A stretch of 64,000 nucleotides of DNA from Adiantum capillus-veneris (GCA_014529385.2 CM043960.1:71489910-71553909); one strand, 5' to 3'; counted from the stretch's first letter, positions 34,250 through 46,541 are shown. Notes: generated by a model from the sequence alone, not told the origin. Numbers and translations: made by a program.

Positions 34250-35245
34250 CTCTTAACTTGTGGAGCACCACGTTGATGGAGCATTAAGAGCTTTAGCCCC
34301 AAATCAAAGTACATGCATGTGAACTTCTTCATTATCTTGACTTGTAGCCCACCCAATTCCCATAGGTCTTGTATCAAATGTCAAGGTCACCATCCTTTCA
34401 AATTATTAGTGAATCTTTCACATGTTAGGAGCCTCGAAAGACATCTTCTTTAATTTCTTGATAGATTTTGTTTGTACTTCTTTCCAAAAAACCTTTTCCT
34501 CTTTTATAGTAAAAGGTAAACTACTTCTACAACATGAGCAAAGTGTGGTAGCCAAATAAATTAAACACACATGCACCCAAAAGCTGGCAAACTTGAGTAA
34601 CTAATATGCATGTATCCTTCATATTTTTTATAGCCTCAACTTTCATTGGACTCGGCCTTCTTCCATCTGGACCATGCATATGCCCTAGAATTAGTACCTA
34701 TATTTAGCATTAAAAATTATTGTTTTTCCCTGTAATTGTTAACTTCTTCAAGACAAAATAATATTGCATCACAGTTATGAGCAGCAAACCTTTGGCACAC
34801 CCTTTGATCTTTTGCCTGATCTTTGGAATCTTGTTCACATACTTTAACTAGAAAATCATCAATGAAGGCATAATAACATGAGAATAAAATCTCTCAACAC
34901 TTTATTCGTATCTTTCATCACATCAGTAACATAATTAGTAGCACCCTGTGGTAGAGTGCACATACTTACCAACCCAAGAGGTGTACACATATTGGTAAGA
35001 TTCGTGCTTACCAAGTCGAGCTGAAGCAGACCATAACTTGAGTAAAGATCACCCATAGAGTAGATAGTAATCTCTGCAAAGGCTTCATCAAACTCATACA
35101 ATACTAGATCTATAAGTACATTTTGAATTGTTACCTTATTTATCAGTTGCATGTCTTTTATAAACCTTAGAGTACCATTATTATTTGGAACAATAAACCA
35201 ATATTGCTTAGAATATGGCACACGAGATGGTTCCAAAATACCCAT
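34250..35245 (-). pseudogene. Element G reverse transcriptase
   Basis: The minus-strand frame 35245-34859 starts MGILEPSRVPYSKQYWFIVP and contains LRFIKDMQLINKVTIQN, then IYSMGDLYSSYG and MCTLPQGATNYV. These are the RT fingers and palm up to the LPQG block. The following part (34858-34250) is broken by stops; the YxDD catalytic block could not be read cleanly. RT copies element RNA to DNA. The copy is dead. Confidence 0.7.
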
Positions 35246-35866
35246 TCATAACTTATTATTGAGAAAATAAGTATGCTTTGGCAAGTGATTTTTAAAAATA
35301 GGAATTTGATGAAGAGTCCATGGCGTATGAGAAACAGTCAATATAACTATAGGTGCAACAACATTTGGATCTACACACACACAATCTTACTTATTTCAAA
35401 AGCAAAGGCTTTACCATGATTTGTAAGCATTTCCTGAAAGCATTTGATCTCCTCTTTGGTAAGGAAATCATTTTCCCTAATCTTTGGCTTCTACAATGTC
35501 TCTTCAGTGAATTTGCACAATGTTCTTTGGATCCCCCAGTATAGGTTGCTAAGAAGATTTATCTATCACTTTGTCACTTCTTTCCAAAAAAGGTGTAGCC
35601 ACTAGCCTCACCTTCTTTGCAATAGTTTTGTACTTTGTATCTACCTGGACTTCAACTGCTTCATCCAAATATTATTTTACCATACAAGTACTTCATACAT
35701 GTCCACCATTGAATGCAATTTTATAACATCAACTCTACTTTGTAACATATATTGGTTGATGTCCTCAAGCTCTAACATAGTAATTCACTTTGAATACTTA
35801 AAATGTATTGCTTCTCTCACTTTGGCTACTCATTAATTCATGTATATGACACGGAAATCTCATATG

Positions 35867-36563
35867 TTATCCCCAAAAACCCCAAAGAAAAAGTCTCTTT
35901 TGGCAAGAAATTTCCCTTCTCAATGCCATCATAGTCCCACTATATAGTGGCCCCCCAAGAAAATTATGAGCAAACCTATGTTCATTGAACTCTTTGTGTA
36001 TATTTGGAAATGGATGATCACGTAAACTATCTTTGTTTCTTTCACGATCAATACACACAAGAGTCCTTGAAAAGTGACTCTTGCTTAGTTTCTTCATTCC
36101 CATCGTCAGTAAAATGGACATGTCTTACCTTACGTGTAATTGGATTTAAAATCACCATAATATATGACTCTTTATCTTCAAGATCTTCTTCATAAGCATC
36201 CAAAAGGACTCAATATGGAAATGCATTTGGCTTTTTATGTGACCAGGTTCTTGCTCACTTGGTACCTAGTTTTTCCTCTTGATAATATCAATAATTTTAT
36301 CATGAAATTCAAACTTGGAAATCCCCAAGATGTCACACAATGTGAGCTCCACCTTGCTGAATTTTTTCCTCAAAAACCTTCTTCAAATCTATAGCCATGT
36401 CAATGGTAGATTTATAGGAGGGTCCTCTTGGCTTACCTTGATTCTTGTCTTTTTTCACATCTTCCATAACCAATTTAGGATCAGGGTTGGGAGAATGCTC
36501 CTCTTCTTTCTTACTACTAGACCTGGTATCCCTCTTTGAAAATCTTGCATATTTTTTCATCAC
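35867..36563 (-). pseudogene. Element G gag-protease linker
   Basis: Begins with a basic/acidic segment (KKYARFSKRDTRSSSKKEEE) and continues with AIDLKKVFEEKIQQGG and, across a frame change, LCDILGISKFEFHDKIIDII, the kind of region that precedes protease in some gypsy elements. Later frames give HVHFTDDGNEET and a segment ending at 35867. No clear protease DSG/DTG triplet was found in the frames I read. The assignment rests on order relative to the RT at 35245. Confidence 0.45.
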
Positions 36564-36599
36564 TTTTTTTGCTTCTCTTCCACTATTGCTTTGTTAGAT

Positions 36600-37262
36600 T
36601 GGGATCTAGCAATAAATGCATATATGTTACAATGCTCTATTTACTTGTAGAAAACTTAAAAACTCCATGACAATTAAAGGATAACAAAAAGAAAATGTAT
36701 ATAATCCAATTGACCATGTCACCTCCATCCCAAAGTGGATAGCTTGACAGCTCCATTTTGTGAGACAACTTCTAGAACAAAAGGAAATTAGCTTTCTTTT
36801 TGAACTTTGAGATATGCTGTTTTTCTTTTGCATGTCCAAAAGTTCTTGTGTAATATAGACCAAATTTTGATATGTTTCTATTGGCAAACCGCAGTGATTA
36901 GACGGAGTAGCCTAGCGAGAACTCAAACTAGCATAGAATATGTCAATCCAAGGATGTAGCCGACACGACTAGTGCATGGAAACATCAAATGCAATGTCCT
37001 AACATCAATGCACTAAGGAAAGGTGTCATCCTCAAGCTAGGGAGCATCTAAGGGGAAAATGCCTATGTCTTGCGTGAGGTCTATCTCTCCCTCTGATTGT
37101 CGTAAAGGTGTCAAATGAACTCCAAAAGACATGAAACTTGAGATTAGAGGTCTCTAGGCTATTAGCAATAGGTTCCAAACAAGAAAACCTTAAAAAATCA
37201 CCGTTGGGTAGGTGAGAAACCGCAATTGTTGCCACCTCTTACCATCACCAAGAATGACAAAT
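36600..37262. other. Unassigned stretch, possibly family D LTR interior
   Basis: If the minus-strand family D LTR starting at 37933 has the length of copy 1 (about 1.2 kb), it would end near 36720, but I found no LTR end or primer-binding site here. Confidence 0.3.
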
Positions 37263-37465
37263 GAGGGGTTGTTTGGCCTCTCCTAAGGCCTACTTACCTC
37301 TATCCATGCTTAGTTTCACTTAAAACACCAGTAACAATCACAAAAAGAAAATAAACACACAACGAGGGGTTGTTTGGCCTCTCCTAAGGCCTACTTACCT
37401 CTATCCATGCTTAGTTTCACTTAAAACACCATTAACAACTCACAAAAAGCAAATAAACGCACAAG
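37263..37465. repeat. 101-bp tandem duplication
   Basis: GAGGGGTTGTTTGGCCTCTC and the following bases occur twice in direct succession, starting at 37263 and 37364, with a few substitutions near the unit ends. Confidence 0.9.
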
Positions 37466-37498
37466 ATAACTTAGAGCTAAAACCGCTCATTGCGTTGT

Positions 37499-37500
<2 letters not shown>

Positions 37501-37555
<55 letters not shown>
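37501..37555. repeat. (CA)n microsatellite
   Basis: 55-bp CA run within the presumed family D LTR, as in copy 1. Confidence 0.95.
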
Positions 37556-37559
<4 letters not shown>

Positions 37560-37689
37560 TAGCACATTAGACATGTACACATGCAAAGAATTAGAGGAAG
37601 CAAAAAATGAAGTTTCATTAGCAATCATTAACCGTACAAAGAGTAGTGAATGCACAAGTGTAGGCATGATCCTCACTATGTAAGCTCAA

Positions 37690-37933
37690 TCATCCCCAAT
37701 AATTGCAAACTTTTGGCTTATAAAAATTGGGTATCTGGATAGAAAGGGATAATTATCACCAAAATGTGGTGGACTAGGATATCTAGTTTGTCATTAAATA
37801 CAAAGTTGTTCTGATACAATCAGAGTATTTGGGTTCATGAATTACATTTCCGGCGTAGGCAAAGAATGAATGACTTGGTAGACCATTTTTTTGACCCGTC
37901 AGAACTGGCGTGAGTGAGTCCCTTGCTTCAGCA
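37690..37933 (-). repeat. Family D LTR, copy 2 (first part)
   Basis: On the minus strand TGCTGAAGC starts at 37933 directly after the purine run at 37934-37945. TTATAAGCCAAAAGT at about 37722-37708 matches the TATA region of copy 1 at nearly the same distance. The rest of the LTR runs to lower coordinates with an undetermined end. Confidence 0.55.
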
Positions 37934-37971
37934 CTCCCCCCTCTTGACTTCTTATCATCCCTCAAAAGACT

Positions 37972-38430
37972 TTACTCTTTGAGAAGGGTCTTTCTTTGTT
38001 TATATTTGTTCACATATTGTTGGAAGGCCAACATCCTTTGCTGTGCTTGATCCTCCTCCTGAGGCTTGTAGATTTGTGTTAGTGGATTTTCATGTTCATG
38101 GAGGGTATTGTCTACAAATCTTAGTCGTAGGTCCTTGCATATGGGTATGAAGATCGTGGAGTCGATCTCAAAGTAGCCTGTGTAGAAAGCTTCCTCAATC
38201 GTTTGCATGCCGTGGCTTGGGATGAGCATAATCTTGGAGAATAGGCCATAGATGATCTTCATATTGGGGGTATCATTGAGATTGAAAATGAGGCCCTTGT
38301 ATCCCTCCAAGAATGAAGTCCGTTTAATTTTGAGGATTGGACAATATGTTGAGTCGATCTGAAGGTGAGTTGGAGCAAAGGAACTTACCGTGATTTCTTG
38401 CTTGTTCTCACCCATAAACTTGTTTTCCAT
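37972..38430 (-). CDS. Unrecognised retroelement ORF before the LTR (family D copy 2)
   Basis: A 152-codon minus-strand frame. The middle (KIMLIPSHGMQTIEEAFYTG) matches the ORF at the left edge of the window (RIMFLPSFHMQTFEEAFYTG). After the stop the peptide RDDKKSRGGSAE again resembles copy 1 (RDDMNAEGGSVE), followed by the polypurine tract. The C-terminal part is basic and may be helical (QQRMLAFQQYVNKYKQRK). The ATG at 38430 may be internal, since a coiled-coil frame lies just upstream. The function is unknown. Two copies with the same position relative to PPT and LTR argue that the domain belongs to the element and is not a chance ORF. Confidence 0.6.
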   Translation of the reverse strand: MENKFMGENKQEITVSSFAPTHLQIDSTYCPILKIKRTSFLEGYKGLIFNLNDTPNMKIIYGLFSKIMLIPSHGMQTIEEAFYTGYFEIDSTIFIPICKDLRLRFVDNTLHEHENPLTQIYKPQEEDQAQQRMLAFQQYVNKYKQRKTLLKE

Positions 38431-38940
38431 TTTGACCTTACTTTTTTGATCTGTTTAGGGGTCCATTCGGAAAGGTCTACATCCTTGTAGCTACAATTGG
38501 CATTTGGTAAGATTGTCAGCAAAGCTGAGTTTTGGTTTGAGAACCTCCTCTCTTAACTACTCTAGAGTGACGTATTTCAATAAATCTGACAACAATAAAT
38601 GGTTTTTGTAGAGGAGCTTCCTGGCCACAACCTCCCTTGTTACTTTCCAGTGGTCCTCTGGTAGATGGGAGTACTCTTGGGGCATTTTGTGTGGTTTAGC
38701 TGAGGTACCCACATCTGCAAAGGCCTCCGACTGTTTAAACTCTTGTTCAATGTCTTCTTCTATATTGTCAAAATCTGGCCCTGTCTCCAAGGGTCCTTGC
38801 TCTTTAGGAGGGAGGTGCTGAATTTGCTTGATCTTTGAGAGCTGATTTCTCAACTCCTCTACCTCTTTCATGAGCATCTTGATGGTCTCATCTTTATTAT
38901 GCTCTTCATCTTTGATGGCTTTGCTTTTATTATGAAGCAC
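38431..38940 (-). pseudogene. Coiled-coil part of family D copy 2
   Basis: The minus-strand frame 38940-38557 has a heptad-like segment (ETIKMLMKEVEELRNQLSKI) followed by an acidic stretch and HLPEDHWKVTREVVARKLLY. It stops at 38557 but a continuing frame (LREEVLKPKLSFADNLT) links it toward the ORF at 38430, so the two were probably one protein. Coiled coils of this sort are common in retroelement Gag proteins, but no Gag motif is evident. Confidence 0.45.
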
Positions 38941-40529
38941 CTCTTCTAAAGTTATCCTTGTTATCTACAAAACTTCGAGGGCCTACTACAAGTCTGCAAT
39001 CTGCTCCTTGTAACTGCCAGTCTGTTCAGTACTACTTGCAGGATAAGAATTGGGTCTTCCGTAAATGCATCTAGCTATCAGTTTGGATCAATTATCCGGC
39101 CTTTAATTAAGCAAAGCTCCTCTTCACAAAGACGCAGTGAGAGAATTTAAAAGGCTTGATTTGGACTTCCTTTGAATGCTCGCTTTTAATTCCTTTTGTG
39201 AAGCTTTGTTTTCTTTCTCTTTAGTGCCCTTTAGCTCGACAATACTTGGTGCGATTGGGGGTCTTACGAGCTGAAGAGACTCTCTTCAAGGAAGTGTCTA
39301 CCCAATGTTTATTATAACATGTATATACACATTGGTTATAGTTCAAAATGCTCGAGGTGGAGGTAGCCCGTGAAAAAGGGGGAACTAATGCAACGAGGCT
39401 TTTAGGAACTGTAACATGGGAATAGCTCCTTGAGTAGGAGGATCTTAAGAAGAGGCTAAGTTCAGATAGGCCATGGGAAATAAGGGCCTACAAGGAACAA
39501 TTGGTGTTGTTGCCACAACTCAAAACAGTGGGCAATGACAACGATGGCAGAAGATGTAACTCGACCAGTCCGATGTGAGCTGGTAAACTGTGGGCGTCGA
39601 GAAGCGCAAGGCCAATGGCGTGTTGGTAAAGTACCAAGGCAGGGTGTAGGAGCTGCATGCTTGGTTGATGGTGGTATTAGGGGTGTGGTTTGTTGGTGAT
39701 GGGATGAGGGTGTACAAGACAAGCAATGAGCAGGTTGAAGACGATGCACAAGGGCCAACCATGTAATAATGTGGAGATCAGGGGGTGTACAGGGTAGCAA
39801 TTGTGTAGCATGAATTGTGAAGATTGAATCCCGTCTGTATCCAAAAAAAAGAGAGGATTTTATGTTGCTTGATCACACTTTTGAGATCCGCCTTCCTCCT
39901 CCTTGAGCCTTGGCCCCACAGTAGGGCCAACTTGAAACCCTTTTTAGAGCAACTTGGAATACTTTAGAAAAAACCAATAGCATGGGCATTAAATGCATTT
40001 GGCATACACATGCACACACAACTTTGAGCCCTTGAAGTTCTATAGAGATGCACTAATTCTTGCAAAGATCAATTGATCAAATAATTGTGCATGCAAGATC
40101 TGATTAAAGCAAGATAATACTCGACAGATTGCTCTCGAGAAAAAATTTGCACACACACTAGTTGTACAAAGTGATAATGATTATCATGAGAATTATATTA
40201 GCACAAAGTAGGCCAAAAAATGAGCATGGAATTTGTTTTGTAGCTTAGTGTTGATGTTTATGCACTAACTACATTGCTTAATCAGTTCATGAACAATATG
40301 TCATTACATGGTACACCAGCATCAACTCCACCTGTTGGTCTTAATGCAAAATAAATTTGGTTTATTCATTTATGAAATGAGCTTTAAGTATCTCTACAGC
40401 CTTGCACCACTGCATGTGGGATAATCTCACCTTTTGCCTCCTTGACTCACACACTAGTGACTCTAGGGCAAAGCTCACACCTTATAGTTTCTTGTTGCTA
40501 TCCTTTCTCTTGCCTTGCCTGTTCCTCTA
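38941..40529. other. Stretch without recognisable genes
   Basis: Two overlapping minus-strand ORFs at 39462-39800 are rich in Pro/Thr/His and lack a known motif. By position the stretch may be internal DNA of family D copy 2. Confidence 0.35.
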
Positions 40530-41070
40530 GTTGATAGATTCTTTCCAAAATCTCAATAACATTGTCTTCCTAGGACTTGTCAAGAGATTCCTCCCCTGTA
40601 GTAGTGATAATCTGATGATGATCATCTCCTTTTGATCCTTAATGCCTTGGAGGAGGCACTCTCTTCATGTTGCTCTTGGATCTTAGTCCGCTGAGCTTCC
40701 TCTCTCTCTGCTTCCTCTTTAGCTGGTCTCTTTGATGTCTGACTAGTCTATTCTTTGCCTCATCATATCTAACAAGCTTTGGTCTTGATCTTCTTTCCTA
40801 AGTCATTTTATCTTCCTTCTTTCCTGGGAAATCTCCCTTTGCTTATGCTTTTGTTCTTCCTCGATCCGTTGTTTCCTCTCCTACTCTTTCTTAACCCTCC
40901 TTTCCCTTTGTTCTATTCTTTGGGCATATAAAAATGATAGATTCCTATCTTGAATGGTTGGGTCCACCTATTGGAGTTCCACTTCTTCTTTATCTAATTC
41001 AACACATTCAAAGCTAGTGGCCCCTTCATCTTTGACATATTCAGGTTGTGTTGCCTTTTTTGCCTTGATG
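40530..41070 (-). pseudogene. Decayed Glu/Arg/Lys-rich coding segment
   Basis: One minus-strand frame, interrupted by several stops, reads as a charged helical protein (YAQRIEQRERRVKKE, then ERKQRIEEEQKHKQREISQE). It lies upstream of the family D coiled-coil ORF and on the same strand, so it may be an earlier part of the same element. No family is recognised. The evidence is composition and frame continuity only. Confidence 0.35.
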
Positions 41071-41093
41071 GGAATCATTAGTGTAGAACATTA

Positions 41094-41401
41094 GAGAAAA
41101 TATGAACCCCAAAAGGGCCCTTTAGGGTCCTCTACACCAATGAGAATGGGCTTGTGGCCACGGTCCGACAAGTTTTGGCTTTTTTTTTTTTAATGGCCAT
41201 AACTTGAACATTTTAACTTCAAATTTGTTGAACAATAGTGCATTTGGATTACATTGCCGAGCTTTTTCCATAGATATGTTACATGATATCGTTTTGAGAT
41301 ACGTAGATATGGACTATCCATGCCCCCCCTTTTATGTCCTATTGCTAACTGAAATTTGATTGGTTGCTCTTACAAGGCCCCTTTGGGGTTCATATTTTTC
41401 C
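41094..41401. mobile_element. Small inverted-repeat element (MITE-like)
   Basis: The left end GAGAAAATATGAACCCC with AAAAGGGCC is mirrored by the right end (inverted GGAAAAATATGAACCCC with AAAGGGGCC): about 26 bp with three mismatches. TA occurs at both borders (41092-41093, 41402-41403) and may be the target duplication, as in Tc1/mariner-type elements. About 308 bp, no coding capacity. Confidence 0.65.
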
Positions 41402-41403
41402 TA

Positions 41404-44400
41404 ATGAGATCCAATCCCTTTTCTTCCGTTGGGTTACCTAATCATTTTTTCCCACTTGTTTGATTCGGGATCATCCTTCAATGCATCACTTTCTCTAACA
41501 AGGCAAGCTACTATCTTAGTCAAGAACTCTATGCCTCCCAAGTGTGGGAAGCATGACTACTTTGCCCACTGTTTCTTCTCGGCTGCTGCTACCAGTCGAT
41601 CAAACCCTCACTTAGCTAGATCAATTGGCACATTCCTGTGCTAGAGTACTAGCTTGTGTAGTGTAGATGCTATATTTCTTTTAGGCCTTGTATACATTGT
41701 TTGTCAGTCAAAGAGCATGTGCTAATGTAGGACCCTTATGATATGTGAGGCCCTCTTTTCTTTGATGCTGCCAAAAGTCGAGAGTCTCACTGTGCTGATA
41801 TCTTTGTCTACATATCCTTGAGGTTTCACCGACTCCCCTCTTGGACACTTGGTGATCTCAGCCAATGTATCCAGGGTTATTTCTACTGTCATCGTTTCCT
41901 CTTGGTATTTGTTAGCATAGCTGTCACTTTATCTTCATCTACCTTTTGTAGTGTCATGATTAAATCATGGGCTTGTCTCTAGTCTGCTTGGACTATGGGC
42001 TCTGCAAGGAAGTCCTCGAATCCTATTCTTGTGATAGCCCAGTATGCATTTTGTGGTGCATACGCAATGGTGTTGAGGTCTTAAGGCATCCAAGGTGCCT
42101 CCCATCTTCTTCCTTGTTCATCCTTCTAGACACAATTAAACACTATGAGGCCGTGTTGCTGTTGGATGTATATGTCAGGATGCCTCATCTTCTTAGGAAT
42201 GCTTGAACGTGCATGTCAAAAGAAAAATCTCATTGTTTAGTGCAATACTTTGAGTCAGGGTAAGTCTGGTTAGGGTCAATTTTCCCCTCTTAGTTAGTTA
42301 TGTCAGTTTTTGGTGTGTTATGGGTTTAGCTTGTGTAACCATGTGGTTCTTGGGGTTTCTTTTGAGTGAGCACCACCCAATGATCCTTTCCAGCGTCATT
42401 ATATGTCAGTTTGGTAGCATCCTTGGCTGCCATCAGTGCCATCTTTCACCCAACAGGTTGTGTGAACCTGTATCTGGCTTCCTCTCATCCTTTTGGTTCT
42501 CTAAACTACCCACTTGACATGTTTCTAAGTTCAATTGGTGCTTCTATTTCACAAAATAGGTCTCATGGCAGTAACCGCGGTAGTTGACATTTGTGTCCAA
42601 ACTAGGCAAGAGTGGTACCATCTAGTTTCTCTAGTTATATACTTTGCAATCATACCCTATATGCTATAGTTGGCTAATTTTTCTTATCTATTCTTAGGGT
42701 TTTCCTTGGCTAGTGAACCTTTTACACTATTTGTTGGACTTATGGCATTTTGTTTAGCTTCCAGTTCCTCCTGCAGCTTCCTAGGACCTCAAAAAACCTC
42801 TTTTGAGCTTTCTAAAGGTGACATCAAGGACTTGGCCTTCAAGGCTATCTTCTAGGATGTTGTTTGGTAGAAAATGCACAAAAATGCACATTTTATTTCT
42901 AGTTAAATTCTTTGAAGAATTTTAACCTATTTTTAGCTATTGTTGCTCTCCATAGGAGTTGGTAAGCTTTGGGGCACCAAATTCTTGACTTATCTTTGGT
43001 CTCGTCCAAGTTATGGCCATTTCCAACCTTTGAGACTAGGAATTCTCTTTCCCTTTGAATTTTTGGTGGATCAAGGCCTGTTGGACTCAATTATGCACTG
43101 CAAGGGTGGATCTAACCTGCTGGAGCTAAGGTATCACATTTTTTTGCCAAATTTGACACGTGGAACAACAATCGCAATAGCTGCCACATGTGTCATTTTG
43201 GACCAAAATTTCTTGAGTAGCTTTCTCATGCCTTTGTGTACCTGTTGGTGCATGCTTCCATCATATAAACCTATATATTGCTTGATTTTCAACTTTTTGT
43301 CATGCAAATGATTGGCACTTGGTTTTTGTGGGGTTGAAGTGTCCATGCTTTGTCTACATAGAATTTTTGGACTCCCTAGAGGCTAGTTATTACATTGATC
43401 TTCCCAGATTTTGTGAAACCCTCATGTGACAGAAATTGCATTAGCTGCCATCTGTGTCCAATCCACACGAAACTGGCCTTTGCTGATTCCTCTTAATGTG
43501 TAGACCCTTCTTATGCTATGCACCATCTTTATGAGTTGGGTCTTGGTCCCTTATTTAATTTTTTTCTATTTTTTTCTTTTTTTGAAGGCTTTTGGCTTGA
43601 TTATGGTATCCTTAGGTTTTTTGATCAACTTCAACTCTTGTTTGCATGTTCCTTGGTTCTTTCTATCCGTGGGTTTAAGATCTAGTTGATTGTGACTTGT
43701 TTGGTGAAAAATGCGCAATAAATGAACATTATTCCTTATCTAGAATTTTGACCATCTTTTTGTCTGATTTTTTGTCACAATAGGTTTCACCAAGGGTGTT
43801 GGAGCTTTCAGTGTCAAAATGCCCAACTTTTCACTATTCTTTGCCTGTTTGGAAGGGTTTGGTGGTCCATTTTGGATGGGGTTGGCATCCTTGGGTTCCT
43901 TTTGATGAGATGCACCTGTGGATTCCATTTATGCTTGATTTGGGCCTAGGTGGCAGCAATTGCGGTAGTTGACACCTAGAAGTTGGGCTTGATTGGCTGA
44001 TATTTGTGTAATCCTTACTCTCTCACTGGTCATTTTGATACTATGCATGGTTTATTTTGATGGTCCCATGTGGTGGTAGTGACCCTGTCTCTAAATGCAG
44101 TGTCTAGACTTGATATTTCCATGTGGTGAGTGTGTTAGTGTTTTACATATATAGACATGCTCTAGATAGGATAAGAGACTCACTGCTAGCTCCAATTGCC
44201 ATGGAAACCACTGTGTTGTTTGTACAAAAGCTCTGATGTCGGCTTGCTCATAGGTCTTCTCTCTCTCTCTCCTGTAGGGCTCTGGTAGAAAAACGAGTTG
44301 AAGTTTTACCCTATGTTAGTATATGTGCCTAGTGCTCTCCTGACTTTGGCTTTTGATCCCATCTCCTTTGTTGCATACCTTATACTTTCGTCAGATCTTC

Positions 44401-44978
44401 AATTTCTGTGTTTTGGACTTTGTATGCCCTCGATACGTCAAGTTTACCTTTTGGGTCACTAGCGTATACTTTTTTAGGAGTTCTTCATGGTATGGTGTTC
44501 TATTGTTTGGATTCAGATTTTGCATTGCATCTGTAGATTTTTAATTAGATTTTAAAAAGAAAATCCCAAAAAGGTATTTTAAAAAAATCACACTAAATTC
44601 AAAATTTAGCAAAACAAAGCCGAAAATTATCCCAAAATTACCCGCAAATTAGGTAACTGATTCTTGATCAATAAAATAAGCTTTTTGCTATATAAAAAAT
44701 ACTTAGGCCATAATTGGTCTATTTTTTGTGCTTTCTCTTAGATTTTGACCATAATTCACCATATAATTAGAAAAAATACAAAAATCTTACATGTAAGGAG
44801 TATATACAAGAGTATGGGGTTACTTTTGGCCTTGACATGACTTGATCCCCGTTTCAGTACTTACGGGCATTACTTATTATTTGTTAAAAAATCACATTGC
44901 AATAAGATTTAAACCATTGTAAGACAATGCCCATTAATATGTATAAATTTGTAAATCCATTTTTCCATGGTTTTGTAT
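41404..44978. other. Probable LTR region of element B2 (minus), no gene
   Basis: By position after the B2 polypurine tract this should contain the B2 LTR. ORFs are short and without motifs. A motif resembling GGCAGCAATTGCGGTAGTTG recurs four times at 42564-43975 in either orientation, and a TTGTTTGGTAGAAAATGCAC-like block recurs about 840 bp apart (42863, 43708), hinting at internal duplication. Confidence 0.35.
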
Positions 44979-44993
44979 GCCCCCCCCCTCCCA
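44979..44993 (-). promoter_or_regulatory. Polypurine tract of element B2
   Basis: On the minus strand GGGAGGGGGGGGC followed by AT, with GGACTCAAACAT before it, matching the B1 tract and its flanks (GGACTCCAAATA). Confidence 0.5.
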
Positions 44994-45814
44994 TGTTTGA
45001 GTCCTTTGGAATGAACTATAAATTATGGGTACAAGGTGGGTGGAGCAATATTTCGTGGCCCATATAGCTCTGTTGTAGGAGTCCAACACGAGCTTTCATA
45101 GGCATTTGGAAAATTTCAATTGGGCTGGCTCTATTGATAACTTGCTTTGGCTATTTTTCCTAACCCGACATATGGGTTGATGTTTTCTTTGCAGTGTTGC
45201 CACTGGGATCCATATGCAAGGCTGATTTCTTTGTGCTTGAAATAACTCTTTGGATACCCATATTTTCTTTGTTGACTTGATTGGTTGTTGAGTCACTAAG
45301 TGGTGCTTTGTCTGTTGGTTTGGCCTCGTAGAGAGTTTTGACACAATGTGCTTAGGTATTCAAATAAGCTCATATGTTTTTTGAGCTTGAAATTCTTTCG
45401 TACACATAATTTTGTGATAGAATCATGAGTGGGCCGTATGGATGTATAAGACAGTACCTAAGTCTATAGCGGCTTGTGGACTTGTAGTGATTCTTGTGCA
45501 TCTGCAACATCTTTCTTGACCCATACCTACTTTGTTTGGATTTGGTCCTTGGGTATCCATCTTTCTCTTTTTTTGTATGTTTGTCTCTTATGATCTTTTG
45601 TCAGTTTTGATGTGGGTAAGGCTAATGCCACATTTTTTTGAAGTGTTGATTGACAGTTTGTGTGGTGCCTCTTTGGGAATCCACTGCATGCTTCTTGTAT
45701 GCAAGGGTTGTTTACCCTCGTCAATAGTGTTTTTTGTTGCTGACTTCGTTCTTGTTACTTTAGTTAATGGAACCATTTGACTCTTGTTTCATTTTGAATA
45801 CACACTAGATTGGA

Positions 45815-46170
45815 CTTTCAATCTATATGAACATTGTACTTCCTTTGCCATGGCTATCCTAGCAATAATTGGTGTTGATCGTGTTGATCTTCAACCACAT
45901 AAAATCTGTGTGGGTAGACATATTGATTGATTTAAACAAATAAGGTTACCCACCCTAGTGATTTGATCTAGTGGTTGGTATAGCTTTGCATTTGCCCTTG
46001 ACCAAGCTGTGTATATAAGATAAGGGAAATGACATTTCCTTGGGCTCTTGTATCAAGTAGAGCGGTGGTTTCTACTTGATTGTTGCCGATATTGACCTTG
46101 ATTACTGGATCCACCCTATCTTCTTTGAATTCGTTTATGGAAATAGCATTGATCCGCAATGGTCTCCCAC
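45815..46170 (-). pseudogene. Second retropepsin-like domain of element B2
   Basis: The minus-strand frame 46159-45968 reads RINAISINEFKEDRVDPVIK and QVETTALLDTRAQGNVIS. It matches the B1 domain, but the active-site triplet is DTR in place of DSG. After a frame change, RFYVVEDQ and HQLLLG-stop-PW (about 45905-45850) correspond to KFYVVADM and LLLG-stop-PW of B1; the stop codon stands at the same residue (TAG here, TAA in B1). Before the CACTA insertion the domain directly followed the integrase tail now at 54945-55165. A retropepsin would cut element polyproteins; this copy cannot be active. Confidence 0.7.
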
Positions 46171-46288
46171 GTTGTTGCTGTTCTCATAGGAGCCTTTGTT
46201 TAGCCATTCATTATTAGCCTCTGCTTGTGCTTCTTCAACAATCCATTTCTTCTCTGTTGTTTGTCATTTTTCTCTATGTATCAACTGT

Positions 46289-46440
46289 CACTGCAAGACG
46301 TGCTTAATAGTAGCGACGCTCATAGTGCGATGCTCAAATATGAAAAAGCACGACGTTGCTATATGCGTCACTATAGGCGTCGCTATGAGCGTCGCTATGT
46401 TAGAAGTAACATAGCGACGCTTATAGGGCTAAAAAAAATA
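46289..46440 (+). repeat. CACTA left end with subterminal repeats
   Basis: After the terminal CACTGCAAGA there are TAGCGACGCTCATAG (46310), TAGGCGTCGCTATGAGCG (46373), GCGTCGCTATG and CATAGCGACGCTTATAG (46409). In En/Spm-type elements such subterminal copies bind the TNPA-class protein; that role is inferred here. Confidence 0.85.
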
Positions 46441-46499
46441 ACCGAGAGCGTCCGAAAACTTAGATCTCAGATCTGAGTTTTTGACATGTGCTCAAGCAA

Positions 46500-46541
46500 G
46501 CAAGGTAACGCTCTCCCTCTCTTTCTCTCTCTCTTTCTTCT

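Larger units (their letters stand above)
33905..36600 (-). mobile_element. Decayed Ty3/gypsy element G (protease region, RT, RNase H)
   Basis: Minus-strand order from high to low coordinate: gag-protease linker and protease region (36563 to about 35870), RT (35245-34859 and on), connection and RNase H (to 33905). No integrase follows, and no LTR was found. RT motifs differ from families A and B, so this is a third pol lineage. Confidence 0.65.

Noticed and set aside
39462-39800. Two overlapping Pro/Thr/His-rich minus-strand ORFs
   Set aside because: Overlapping frames, no conserved motif, no second copy in the window.
46300-46430. CRISPR-like regular repeats of GCGACGC
   Set aside because: The copies are irregularly spaced, in both orientations and at the ends of a CACTA transposon, which explains them.
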